Assembly: GCA_964036045.1 (NCBI GenBank)
Contig: OZ038385.1
Location: forward strand, 3,844,001-3,908,000
Source: Eutreptiella sp. 'Long Island Sound 2002'
Taxonomy: Eukaryota; Euglenozoa; Euglenophyceae; Eutreptiales; Eutreptiaceae
Length of the DNA: 64,000 bases
Reading direction: 5' to 3'
The translations under genes and the position numbers were made by a program. The first letter of the stretch is position 1; every line of letters starts with the position of its first letter. A model generated the notes under the pieces. That model saw nothing but the letters and a program-made list of their open reading frames with translations. It ran no database searches and had not been told where the DNA came from. Below, in pieces: positions 22,501 through 31,801 of this stretch.

Positions 22501-23070
22501 CATTCACCGTGCACCCCCACTATATACCTGTGTGCGTCATGGACCCAGCATATTGCCCACAGTTGATGCATGGGACCAAAACTCTGGCCAGTAGAAAAGC
22601 TGCAACACAACCAATGCCTTTTTTTTGCACGAGGTATTTCCGGGTGCAGGCTGCAGGGATAAGAATATGGAGGGGGAGTGAGAGACATAAGGAGGAAATG
22701 GAATGGATGTAGGATTGGATCATTTTGTGGCCAATATCTCTGTTTGAGAGGCTGTGCATGGCCCAAAGTGGATAGAGGAACAGTCAGCTTCAAGGTTGGC
22801 GCATGGACGAAATGTAAGGAAGTGCATTATGCCTGGGACCAACAAATTGACCAGCCTACCCTTCCTGCAGGCTATCTGAGTACGATTTGTGGACCCCCCT
22901 GTATCTACCTTGCCCATGCTACAGCAGAAATTCGATTTCTGCTGTACATACAAAAGCACAGTTTCGATGGGAGGAGGCAGGAGGGAGCCGCCGAAGCATG
23001 AAATGGCTGACGTCGACGAGCCAGCATATAATGGCACATGGATTGACTGGCTGCCCAACTTGGCTTCTCT
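19546..23070. other. AT-rich intergenic DNA, no gene assigned
   Basis: No frame shows a domain. Near 20300-20420 the motif TACGTCTAG and its complement CTAGACGTA recur, with CTGGTG/CACCAG pairs. This could be a decayed inverted-repeat element. A minus-strand frame at 19802-19987 with a Pro-Lys-Ala repeat is too short to support. Confidence 0.4.
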
Positions 23071-23594
23071 ATGAAACGGGTCGTTCTGGTTTCGTATAAG
23101 GACCAGGCCGGCTTCATAATTCGCCCAGACAGCGGCATCCCCTGGCCCGAAACGTGCACAGATGGGTACGTGGCATCACCACACCACACCACACGCTGAC
23201 AACCCCGCACCAGCAAGTCGCAGCAGCGAACATTCACTTCAGAAATCCACAATGCAGAACAACCCACAAGCCCCCCTGTACTTTCTTCCCAACTGAAAAA
23301 CCGGGGTCAACAACTGTAGAGATGGGGTGCGCGGACTCACGCCGAAGTCCTCCAGGTCGCACTGGACCGCACGGGACACGCCAGTCGCTTAAATGACGCT
23401 GACAAAATACACTGTGAAAAATTTGCCTTTTGTGTACAGATGCAGACTTCAAACCAAAGAAGGCAAGCCCCAGGACGTCAGATGCAGGGATGGAGGAGAC
23501 AAATCGTTTGGGACAAGATGGGGCAAAGATCAGACAATGCATCAAAGTGCATGCGAGGGACACACTCCGCAAAGAAACGCCAGGCGTAACATAG
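23071..23594 (+). CDS. Candidate three-exon gene, unknown product
   Basis: Exon 1 (23071-23165) begins with an ATG preceded by an in-frame TGA. It encodes MKRVVLVSYKDQAGF and later RPDSGIPWPETCTDG up to a GTACGT donor. Exon 2 (23243-23355) follows an acceptor CACTTCAG and ends at GTCGCA. Exon 3 (23440-23594) follows a good acceptor (TTTTGTGTACAG) and ends in TAG. All three phases fit (2, then 1, then closure), giving about 121 residues with a charged C-terminal part. Exons 1 and 3 look protein-like; exon 2 is cysteine- and proline-rich and has a weak donor, so it may be wrong. No family is recognised. Confidence 0.35.
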
Positions 23595-25636
23595 TGGTCT
23601 CTTCAGGGAGGGACCCGAACGTCCAGGCCCCCACCAGTACTTTGACTGTGTCATGGCATCTGTTTTCGCAGCTCCCCTTCCCCTCCTTCAGGGGGTTCGG
23701 GCTACCTGCCCCTGGGCAAGCACAGCTCTCTACCACCCCTAGCGCAAGCACAGCTTGGGTCAACGAAAACGACGGGCAGACCGGGACACAAACCTGACCT
23801 CCACTAAAACTTCTTTGTGGCCAGAGGAAACTTTCTTCGGCGCCATGAGCGTTTGGGGCCAATGACGGTGCCCCCTTGGGGGTATGAGCGGCAACGGCTC
23901 TCACACACGTGGCCAAGCCCCCGTTTCCCACTACAATCAGCTTGCAGCCGTATCATTTTACCTCAACTACTACAGCTACGGTTAGCAAAGCAAAGCCATT
24001 TTTCGCCGATTGCTTGTTCCACGGCAACTCAGGACTCCGATGTCCAGGATAATGCAGTTGCGCCCAACAACAAAAGCACAACAACAGGCATCGGGTGACA
24101 GGTGGTGGTGGTGGTGGACGGTCGTGGGGCCCCTTTCCCGCGCCTGAAGCACAAAGGTCGAGAGAAGAAGCCGACGAAGTCACTCACACGTTCGATTGTT
24201 GTTGACCAATTATAGTCGGCAGGCAACCAACCTCAGCTGGAAGCTGGTGTGCCACAGAACTGAATCAACAAGACGCAGCTGCAGACTTTCACTTAAGAAA
24301 TCCGCAGTGTGGACAGGCCCTAGAATATGCATCAGCAACCCTCCGAGATTCCCGATCGACAGCCCCAACAACCGACAATTGCAGTGCCCATTACCAACCG
24401 CCTGTCCCCGCTAACTCTCAGAAATTCCCCATTCATCACGGATTCCTGGCAGGCAAAGAGACATGCAATTGCCAAAAAGGCAGAGACCAGGAGGGCGCAA
24501 CCCCCTTTCCCTCTCTCCTTGTGTGCGTCCCTTCGTTCTCACCTTTTTTCCCACAAGTGAGGGAGTGTGTGTGTGCGCGTGCGCGTGCGCGTGTGCTTGG
24601 CACCATAAAATGGCAAACATAATTATTTGGGCATTCTTAAGAGTATGACCGCTTCGGTTGCCGTTCTTTCTCTCGTTGGTACTTGTCTCACCAGAGAAGT
24701 TGAATGCACAATCTTCCGTCAGAATCACTGTATCCTCATGCACATACACATCCATCGCCACCAGCCACCACATGATAGACCTCCTGTCCCACACGTTCCA
24801 TGTGTTTGCCACATGGATTCAATGTCTGCGGGACCGCCAGCACTTCTATCATCAATACACGCACTTGGGTGGGAAGCAGCTATGGCTCCAGATCTGTGAC
24901 GAAGAGAGCTTCCAAACTGCCACCAGTGGACCCCGTTCCGTCAAACATGATCATCCTCATCCCCTTCACTGAACGGGGCCCTTATTCACTTTACTCTCTG
25001 ACTTATTTGATGTGCCGTGGCCACGAAATGCAGTTGTGTTGTTGGCCGCCCACTCCTCTCCTCGCCCCCTCAGCTCACTCTGCTCTGCACCCATACCCGA
25101 GTCAACATCCATTGCCCTACAGCCTGCCGGGCCGTGCGTGTGCGTGCATGGGTGTCTGTCTCAGAGTCTTTTCCGTTGAAACAGGCCAAAGACCCAAAGC
25201 AACTTGTGTACGACAGTTTTGCTTGTTACCTGTCGGATTCCTGAATCAAAAACCCAGTTTCTGACAGATTGTGTGACAGCGTGTGTCTATATGTATTGAA
25301 GTGTATCAAATTGCCTTCTCTGTGTGCTGTCAATTGTACCATGTAGCCATTAGCATGGCTGCGGTTGTCATCCAGTGACACTTGGTTGGCATGGAAAATA
25401 GGAGCAGACCGGCTGCTCTGAGGAATGACACCAGCCAGTGCTGGCTCATGAGGGTGGGCACTGGGTTGTGTGGCAACCGAATCATCACCTATTTACAGAT
25501 ACACACTGCCCTCCCCACCCCGTCTCTCCCCCTATGGCAAAACTAAAATCACTTGCTTAAATCTAGTTCCATCACTTTGACCCCCCTCTTCTTCTCAACC
25601 GTCATTGTTTGGCTCTTCGGATCTGACGGCTGTGCA
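23595..25636. other. Intergenic; ambiguous short open frames
   Basis: Around 24660-24970 both strands are open. The plus frame has a Trp- and His-rich helical-looking stretch (FHVFATWIQCLRD). The minus frame ends at a good donor (CTCTG then GTGAGA) after a beta-like stretch (HEDTVILTEDCAFNF). I cannot decide between them. The rest shows nothing. Confidence 0.3.
24565..24596. repeat. Alternating purine-pyrimidine (GT/GC) tract
   Basis: Thirty-two bases of uninterrupted G-T and G-C alternation have the composition known to favour left-handed Z-DNA. It is a microsatellite. Confidence 0.8.
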
Positions 25637-25966
25637 TCACCCCTGCCAGGGGGCCATTGTGGCCCGCCGCTTTCGGGCCGGAGTCCCACTCTTGCCAGGG
25701 GTCATGCCGCTGAGGTTGCGCCCTTTTGCCTCTCGACCCGGATTTGGGGTTTTGGAACGGGGGGCCTTGGCGAGAGGTCGAGGGGTTTTGGAGCCAGGCC
25801 CCTGGACTCCAGCCCCCGAAGGCTTGGAGCGTGGCACCTTGGGTAAAGGGGCTTTGGGAGCCTGTGCCTTGGGGGTCTTTTGCGGGCATGGCAGGCGGGC
25901 TTTGTTGGATGGCGGTGGCGACGGCTGGGGGGCACTGGGAATGTTCTCTTTGTCGGCCTGGGACAT
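25637..25966 (-). CDS. Candidate exon with KEN box and Pro/Lys-rich basic tail
   Basis: From ATG at 25966 the minus strand encodes MSQADKENIPSAPQ, then about 90 residues rich in Pro, Lys, Ser and Arg with repeated KTPKAQ, SKTPRPLAKA and SKTPNPG motifs, then KSGTPARKRR. DKEN followed by I-P is a good match to a KEN degron recognised by the APC/C. The TP/SP sites look like CDK targets. This is the makeup of small mitotic regulators such as securin or sororin, but those share little beyond the degron, so I do not name it. A donor could lie near CTGGCAGGGGTGATG at the 3' end; otherwise the frame stops at 25637. Only this exon is proposed. Confidence 0.4.
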   Translation of the reverse strand: MSQADKENIPSAPQPSPPPSNKARLPCPQKTPKAQAPKAPLPKVPRSKPSGAGVQGPGSKTPRPLAKAPRSKTPNPGREAKGRNLSGMTPGKSGTPARKRRATMAPWQG

Positions 25967-26869
25967 GTGGGTGCCAGTGGACGCGTGGGGGAACGAAGAT
26001 GAGGCGCACCAGTGACATGAGGGGGCAATGGGCAGGTGCGGCAGCAATAAGAAGATGTCGGGCTTTAGAAGCAGAACTGGCATTGCAAACCCGCCGCTCG
26101 TTCATGAGGAAAAAGAAACAGTGTTCCGGTGCCAACGGTCCTTTCAATGGGGATGAAAAGGGACGGACAGACTTCGGGTGACTGAGGACGGGGGGAGGGG
26201 GGGGGCTCAAAATCCAATGTGATCGCTATGTCAGGCTGATCATTTTGGGGTACGTACCACATTTTGCATAACTTTTGAGCTGTATTTGGCACAGCGTGTG
26301 GTGCCAAACACAAAGATCCACCAATTCAGAAATCACCCCCCAACCCGCCTCCAACACACGCATGCCTCTCACAATGAGCACGGTGGCGTGAGTATGAGTA
26401 TGCTGTGGGGGCCACCCCCCGGCAGAAGGTTGACGTGATAAGCAGTGGGACAGGCATCCACTGTCACCCACAATACTACACCCCCTCCCCGCATCCTCAC
26501 TTACTTCCCTCCCCCTGGTCTCCTGGTCTCAACCAAAAAAGCAGGTCACACGAAAAAGACAAAAAAAACATGGCACTGGACACCAGTTGTACTACGTGGT
26601 AACGTACCCCCCCCCCCCACCCCCCTCCCCTGACACCCCCCGACCCTGCAACCTCCTCCTTTTCTTCAAAATCTGCCCGTTAGCCCATTTTTGGGACACA
26701 ATGTCGACCCTTGGGTCCAGTTCCCACGGATTTTTGGGCAGAGAGGGCTACGTGTTCCGGGGCTGACTGGGAACTGTTTCCCGTGATTCTGGACTCCCCA
26801 AATAGGGGGGGCTTTGCCGGTTGGTGCCTTCTGGTTTGATGCCCTTGGTTGTGTTCTGTGGAGGCGTGC
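25967..26869. other. Intergenic with a dispersed repeat fragment and C-runs
   Basis: A fragment at about 26195-26252 (G-run, GGCTCAAAAT, then GGCTGATCATTTTGG) recurs at about 32490-32560. A run of ten C's lies near 26609-26618. No gene is visible. Confidence 0.4.
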
Positions 26870-27130
26870 CTCCACGCTGGGTGTGGTTCCAGGGGAGTAT
26901 GTCTGGGGTAGGAGAGGAGCGTGTGCGTGGGTGGAGGCGGGGGAGGTGGGGGGCTGTATGGATGAGAATGGAATATCCATCCCCCTGCTCAGATTTGGAA
27001 CTGCTGCCTGTGTGGTGTCCAGCCCCCTGCCAGCACTGACAGGCTTCACATTCAGTCAATTCCAGAACGTAAAGTTTGGGACCGTCACTGAGATGGGAAA
27101 TTGCAACACAGGTCCAGATCCAGGGATAGG
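26870..27130 (+). repeat. Dispersed repeat family (GGATGAGAATGGAA type), copy A
   Basis: This copy contains GTATGGATGAGAATGGAATA, followed by CATCCCCCTGCTCAGA and, about 100 bases on, GAGATGGGAAATTGCAACAC. A second copy starts 290 bases downstream and a third at about 41480. The upstream G-rich part (GTGGGTGGAGGCGGGGGAGG) is also shared with the third copy. Confidence 0.55.
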
Positions 27131-27239
27131 GGGTTGCCATGAAGGCCGAGTAAGTGTGCCGGTTGGTACTTCCGAGTGTACGCACTGGTTTGAGGTTTGA
27201 AGGAATAAATTGCTTACGTTGTTTGTCCCAAGCCACTGA

Positions 27240-27425
27240 AGAAAAGCAGTTTTGGTAGATGAGAGTGGGACTGTCGTCCCTCTGCTTACAGATGCTGCTG
27301 CTGCCCCTTGGCGTCCCTCCCATACCTGCGCGACACGCTTCGCATTCAGTCATTCCCATGACAGTGAAATTTGGAGGGCGCTCACCACTGATGTGGGAAA
27401 TGTAACACAGGGCCAGGTATTTCAG
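27240..27425 (+). repeat. Dispersed repeat family, copy B
   Basis: GTAGATGAGAGTGGGACTGT, then CCCTCTGCTTACAGATG and later GATGTGGGAAATGTAACACA correspond position by position to copy A. Copies A and B form a diverged tandem pair; both strands stay open across them, but no domain is visible. Confidence 0.5.
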
Positions 27426-28009
27426 ATCACCAAGTGTTACTTTTCAATGATGCACAGGACTTCCAGGCATTTTGATATTTGTTGTTTTTTCGATGCCCCG
27501 TTCGTGCGATGTGCCAATGGCAACGGCATTTGGACTGGGGGAGGGGGGGTGCTGTGGGGTTTCGGCACAAAAAGCACAAAAATGTGGCGGGATGCAGCAA
27601 GAAACTTTAGCAGGTGCAAGAGACACTTTTGAAAGTTTGGGCACCAGCTCCAAATCTTGTGCAGCAGGAAAAACATGATTTCACCGTTCTTTGGTCTGTC
27701 AACAGGCACTCCCTAAAACTTCTCCAAGGTTGCCTCACCAAGTCTCCCCATAACCCGCCCAGGGGACCTGGTACAGAAACTGACTGCAGCACAGGTGCAT
27801 CATGTTGGTGGCATTCCATCCTGCTGGTGATCTTTCACCTTCCAATTGATCCCCAACCCCTTGTTACTGTCGTCAGCTTTGAATGGCCACTTCACTCCTC
27901 CCACGGCCCTCCCAGCAACACCCTTACATGATCCCGCTCCTTCCGCAATCATCGTCCCGTCTCCCAAACAATTTGTGCGGGCATATTTTGTGATGTTGGA
28001 TGGGCATAC

Positions 28010-28123
28010 CCAAGCATCGTGTGCTTCAGGGGCGACAGGCAGCTGCTGGTCCATCTGGGAGGCGCTGTGCAACTGGTTGATATACTGTGCCTCCGTGAGC
28101 ATCGCGCCCTCGGTTGCCTTGTA
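28010..28123 (-). CDS. Candidate internal exon, unknown protein
   Basis: The minus strand has an acceptor (GGTCTCTCTTAG) above 28123 and a donor (GCTTGG then GTATGC) at 28010. The 38 codons between, in phase 0 at both ends, encode YKATEGAMLTEAQYINQL and a helical Gln-rich continuation. It lies just left of the plastid-derived insert. No flanking exons were identified and no family is recognised. Confidence 0.35.
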
Positions 28124-28810
28124 CTAAGAGAGACCGTAATACCGGGTGGCAAAAACTGTTGGTTGTAAACACAAGCGCCTCAAAGTATGCCCCCCCCCCC
28201 CCGAAAAGAAATAGTTCTGCAACTGCAGCATCCGGATGCCAGTGACTGATTCACGATGCTGTCAATTATTCTTGAGCCCCTTATGAGTTGTCTTCTTCTG
28301 TTTTGTTTTGGCCCTATCAAGGAGTCCCCATTTAAGGGGGAGGGTCCCAGGAAGGGGCTCGGAAGAAACACCCATTCTCTGGCATGATAAAAACCCGCCC
28401 AACCAAACCCAAAACAGTCGGAATCAGCACGCTGAAGGAAATCAGGAAGGTTACCATTTGGCTTCTTCACAGAATACTTCTTGCAAAACCCTGAGTTGAA
28501 TATCACAATTGTTGATTGGTCATCACCTTTGTTCGAGCTCTATGCAGGGGCAAGGCTTGTCGAATGTTCCAGTGAAACCCCAGTGAATTCTGATGGTGGT
28601 GGACCTGAAGTAGTAGGGTTACCTCCTTTTATGAAGGGGGTTGTGTTAATTGGAGCCTTGGTTTACTAAGAAGAAGTGAAAAGATAATGTAAGCTTCATA
28701 TCATATGAAGTAAGGGAGCATCGGCTTGCAAGGGTTCATCCCTGGAGTGGTACCCAAGCCCTGTGCCGAGCATGAACTGGTTACGTATGTTGTCTTTGTT
28801 GTCGTTGCGC
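28124..28810. other. Spacer region; possible 16S rRNA 3' end remnant
   Basis: A C-run of 13-14 bases lies at about 28188. Near 28600-28640 the sequence GGGTTACCTCCTTTTATGAA resembles the anti-Shine-Dalgarno 3' end of a plastid 16S rRNA. The downstream stretch contains the palindrome CTTCATATCATATGAAG, as an rRNA spacer might. The 16S call is weak by itself but sits where expected relative to the two tRNA remnants. Confidence 0.35.
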
Positions 28811-28874
28811 TGGCTATTAGCTCAGCTGGTTAGAGCGCACCCCTGATAAAGGTGCTCAAATCCAGCATAGCCCT
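28811..28874 (+). pseudogene. trnI-GAU: Plastid-type tRNA-Ile (GAU) remnant
   Basis: TGGCTATTAGCTCAGCTGGT and CACCCCTGATAAAGGTG match the acceptor, D arm and anticodon arm of the plastid spacer tRNA-Ile with anticodon GAT. The 3' acceptor side ATAGCCC pairs with the 5' end. About ten bases of the variable loop and the 5' half of the T stem are missing, so the tRNA cannot fold normally. No intron interrupts the anticodon loop. Confidence 0.85.
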
Positions 28875-28940
28875 GCTACTGATTTAATCTACAATTACTT
28901 CTTTTAGCATTTATTTTGAGTTCTTGCCAGGTGATGTTTT

Positions 28941-29013
28941 TTGGGTATAGCTCAGTTGGCAGAGCGCTGCCTTTGCAATGCAAATGTCAGCGCTTTGAAT
29001 CTGCTGATTTCCA
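28941..29013 (+). pseudogene. trnA-UGC: Plastid-type tRNA-Ala (UGC) remnant
   Basis: GGTATAGCTCAGTTGGCAGA, the loop TTTGCAA with anticodon TGC, and ATGTCAGCG with TTTGAATCTGCT match the plastid spacer tRNA-Ala along its full length. The acceptor and anticodon stems carry mismatches, so this is a decayed copy. It lies 66 bp after the tRNA-Ile remnant and about 80 bp before the 23S remnant, as in plastid rRNA operons. Confidence 0.85.
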
Positions 29014-29094
29014 ACCACATATGCCTCTATTTTAAGTGAGAAAATTCCAAATGTCTTGTTGAGTTGTTTTAGCCTTGCTGGAAATTTGTTCTTC

Positions 29095-29410
29095 AAAGTA
29101 GCAGGGGTTATCATGGATCCCTTGGCATTTAAATGCAAAGAAGTGTTGTCGACGACGAAATGATTTGGGGGAGTTGAAAACAATTTTGATCTGGAGATCC
29201 CTGATTGGGGAAATCCTCTAAAACTTTTCACTGAACTTAGGAACGAAAAAGATATTACTTGGTGAACTGAAGCCTCTTAGTAGCCAGAGGCAAATAAAAG
29301 CCGAAGCGACCCTCTTTGTAGCGGCGAGCGAAATGGAATCAGCGCAAACTCTTCTATGAAAGGTGTTGTGGGACAACTTTCCGTTTAGTAAGACAAAATT
29401 ATTGAAAATA
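29095..29410 (+). pseudogene. rrl: Plastid-type 23S rRNA 5' fragment
   Basis: GACGACGAAATGATTTGGGG, GAGTTGAAAACAATTTTGAT, CTTAGTAGCCAGAGGCAAAT, TAGCGGCGAGCGAAATGGAA and GGTGTTGTGGGACAAC follow one another with the spacing of the first 300 bases of plastid 23S rRNA. Many substitutions are present and the match fades near 29410, so only the 5' end was transferred or survives. With the two tRNA remnants this is a nuclear insertion of plastid DNA, not a working rRNA gene. Confidence 0.88.
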
Positions 29411-30319
29411 ATCCCTTAAAAGGTGATAACCACCATGGTCTCATCTGGGCCTTCCATCCATGTCCGAATATTGTTTGGGTGAAATAGCTCTTTTCCTCCT
29501 GATCATCCTTTGCCTCCTTATTGTCCTCCTCGTCCTCCTCCGTTGCCAGTGCCTCCTCCTCCTCCTCCTCCTCCTCCTCCTCCTCCTCCTCCTTCTTCAG
29601 CAGGATAGACTTGCCCACCCCTCCTTACCCAGGCCCTCCTCCAGTATTTTCCACACCACAGACCAGGGTCTGTCTTCGTTTATACACCTCTTAGGCCACT
29701 CCGCTTTTACCACCCGAGGCCGCCTTGAATTTTCTTTTCTCCAAGCACAGGCTTGGGCCTATATCCATCCCCCTGAAAACATCCTGTCTGTCATGGATTA
29801 TAATTCATCTGTTAGATGCAATCAAGGGGCCAAACAGCCACCTTGTGTTGTTGGTTGCTTGCCTTGACTCCTTCCCTTTTGTTGCAGTACCTGGATGTCC
29901 GCATACACAACATTCTTCGGTGGTTGCGGTTTGATGTTCATGTTCATAAGGAGCCTTGGTAACTTTGCCATACACTCCCCCAAAATTGTGCTCTCTACAG
30001 CCATATTTGTGATTATGGAAGCTCTTGACGGTGCACTGTGTTCCAAACCGTTCCATTAGCGTTGGGCTTGGGACCACTTTATCCCGCGTGTAACCACCCT
30101 CCAGTTTCAGGGGGGGGGGGATTCGGGCTCAATGATTTGGGCAGGGGTAAATGAGCATAAACCAGGGCAAGGGTGTGCGGTTTGCTGTTCCACACTGTGC
30201 AAGGGCCCAGAAACAGCTTCCTTTTGGTTATTGTGCACTTGGAGTCATTTGGAAACCCAAAATATCTCAGAACTTTGAAAAAAAATTCAACCTTTGGACG
30301 AGGAGTGGTATGTCAGAGA
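29411..30319. other. Intergenic region right of the plastid insert
   Basis: It holds the CTC microsatellite listed separately. A minus-strand frame at about 29822-30046 carries a short Cys/His cluster (NHKYGCREHNF, then EECCVCGHPG). It is too short and isolated to annotate as a gene. Confidence 0.35.
29552..29595. repeat. CTC trinucleotide microsatellite (poly-Glu on minus strand)
   Basis: Thirteen to fourteen CTC units run without interruption. On the minus strand they encode a glutamate run followed by ALATEEDEEDNKEAKDD, so they could lie in an acidic exon of a minus-strand gene. No splice sites were confirmed. Confidence 0.75.
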
Positions 30320-30405
30320 GGGTTAGTACCCTAGTAATGTGTGTGCTGGATTGTCAGAGGATCCACATTCAACCCCCACAGTGCACATTTTTATGACCTG
30401 CCTCA
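30320..30405 (+). repeat. tRNA-derived SINE-like copy 2
   Basis: TTAGTACCCTAGTAATGTG resembles the A-box region and CACATTCAACCCCCAC the B-box region of the copies at 19461 and 36265. Like the latter it is followed by TTTTTATGACCTGCCT, a shared 3' tail. Confidence 0.45.
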
Positions 30406-30571
30406 AACTAGTGAAATTCAGGGCAAGCCTTTTTTTTTCATTCACAAACAAAAGTAGGAAAACAATTGCACACACAAATACAGGTTTTGTCTCCGATGCT
30501 GTATACGGTCTTCAAAGCCCGGTGTCAACGCATACGGTGCTCCAGCATGGATGTGCTTCTCAAAGTTCTGG

Positions 30572-30984
30572 TCATGAAGTGGGGTGGTAATGTGGCTCCG
30601 GATGCTGTCTTCCGGGTGATAATCCACCTTCTTCCTGCAACCTTTTGCAAAACAACAACCCATTGTCGCCATACTGCCCACACTTGCCATACATGTCAAT
30701 ATGTTGATCAACTGTTACATATTTTGCAACATACTTCCTGTCACCGGGCTGCTTAGGTCGGCAGCAGTCGTCACATTGCTTCCATTGGTCCCTGGTATTG
30801 ACAAGGTTGCTCCTTTGGAAAAAAGTGGTGCTAGTTGAGGGTACCTCACACACAATGAACACAACAGAAGCCCTGTTGCAACGTCCGGATGTTGTTGCTT
30901 AAACCAGGCCCGTTGAGTTGCGTCAAGGTCATTGGCTGAAATCAATATTCTCCCCTTGCTGCCACAAGCAGAACACTTTTCCAT
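30572..30984 (-). pseudogene. Cysteine-rich zinc-ribbon-like frame, frameshifted
   Basis: From ATG at 30984 (context TTCCATGG) the minus strand encodes MEKCSACGSKGRILIS and, 25 residues on, LLLCSLCVRY, a paired CxxC arrangement. After FSKGAT the coding character passes to the neighbouring frame: NLVNTRDQWKQCDDCCRPKQ, then a second Cys-containing stretch (DMYGKCGQYG, LLFC). One frame has to be restored by a single-base indel. The protein is unknown. It may be a zinc-binding protein of a mobile element, or a host gene with an unrecognised intron. Confidence 0.4.
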
Positions 30985-31696
30985 GGAAATTGTCTGTCAA
31001 CAAAAATGGAACATGGTTGCACAGAGGTATTTCTCACCACAGCACAGGAGCCTTCGCCTTCATTAAATGATCTTTTTTGCTGCTGCCGCCAGAAATCTAC
31101 TGATTTGGGTTGATTCAGAGAAACCGGGTCCGTGAAACGGGGGGGGGGTCACAGATGGATAGAGCACAGGGGGGTGCATTGGTGCTGTCATGTGCTTTGC
31201 ATGCACACCACATTTTTTGCATTGCGGCTTATCTGAACTGACGCTATCCACCCACCCCCTTCCCCAGTACCTTCGAGTGAACCACCCACACCCCTCTCCC
31301 AACACCATCAACGCCCCACTCCTGCGCTTCACCCCCCCCCCCCCCCGCTCCCCGCCCTCCAAGTTAAGTTGAAACCCAGAGGGCCTGGAACACAGACGAA
31401 ACGGAGCATCATCGCCGATTAACCACCGATACTCTGCGAGCACGCAAAGAGCAAAATGCAAAACCACCACAAAAAAGTCGGAGATTTTTTCGGGCGTTCA
31501 GACGCAGCACGCACGCGATGAGCGTTCTGATGCATGCGTGGCATCAGTATCTCGAAGGAAGTTATGCCTGGGCTGCAGTCTGTCTGTGCAGTAGCAAGCC
31601 TGCAACGACAGCAAGTGGTACACTTTGTTCGTGTTTGCACACGCGATACCAAGCTGTTGCGAACAAAGGGAGATTGCTGACCACTGGGCACAGCAC
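30985..31696. other. Intergenic with G/C homopolymers, no gene seen
   Basis: Runs of nine or more G or C lie near 31141 and 31332-31345. Frames here are shaped by these runs and carry no domain. Confidence 0.4.
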
Positions 31697-31801
31697 CTGC
31701 TGCATCGTCTGTTGGAACTGCTCTTGCAGAACACTGAATTCCTCCTGGCCTTCGCCGTCCGTCACGTCTGTCTCCACTAGCGCACCAATGCCTTTCAATT
31801 T
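31697..31801 (-). CDS. Candidate internal exon with coiled-coil character
   Basis: An acceptor (CAATGCTGCAG) above 31801 and a donor (GCAG then GTGCTG) at 31697 bracket 35 codons in phase 0. They encode KLKGIGALVETDV and then FSVLQEQFQQTMQQ, a heptad-like helix. Alternatively it starts at the ATG inside the acceptor. No neighbours were found and no family is recognised. Confidence 0.3.

Noticed and set aside
24660-24970. Possible exon on either strand
   Set aside because: Both strands give protein-like peptides, and neither has both an acceptor and a donor in phase, so I could not choose.
28811-29013. Functional tRNA genes
   Set aside because: The tRNA-Ile copy lacks part of the T arm and variable loop, and the tRNA-Ala copy has mismatched acceptor and anticodon stems. 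They are plastid-derived remnants.
29460-29867. Plus-strand frame with a leucine run resembling a membrane segment
   Set aside because: The leucine run is the translation of the CTC microsatellite; the rest shows no domain.
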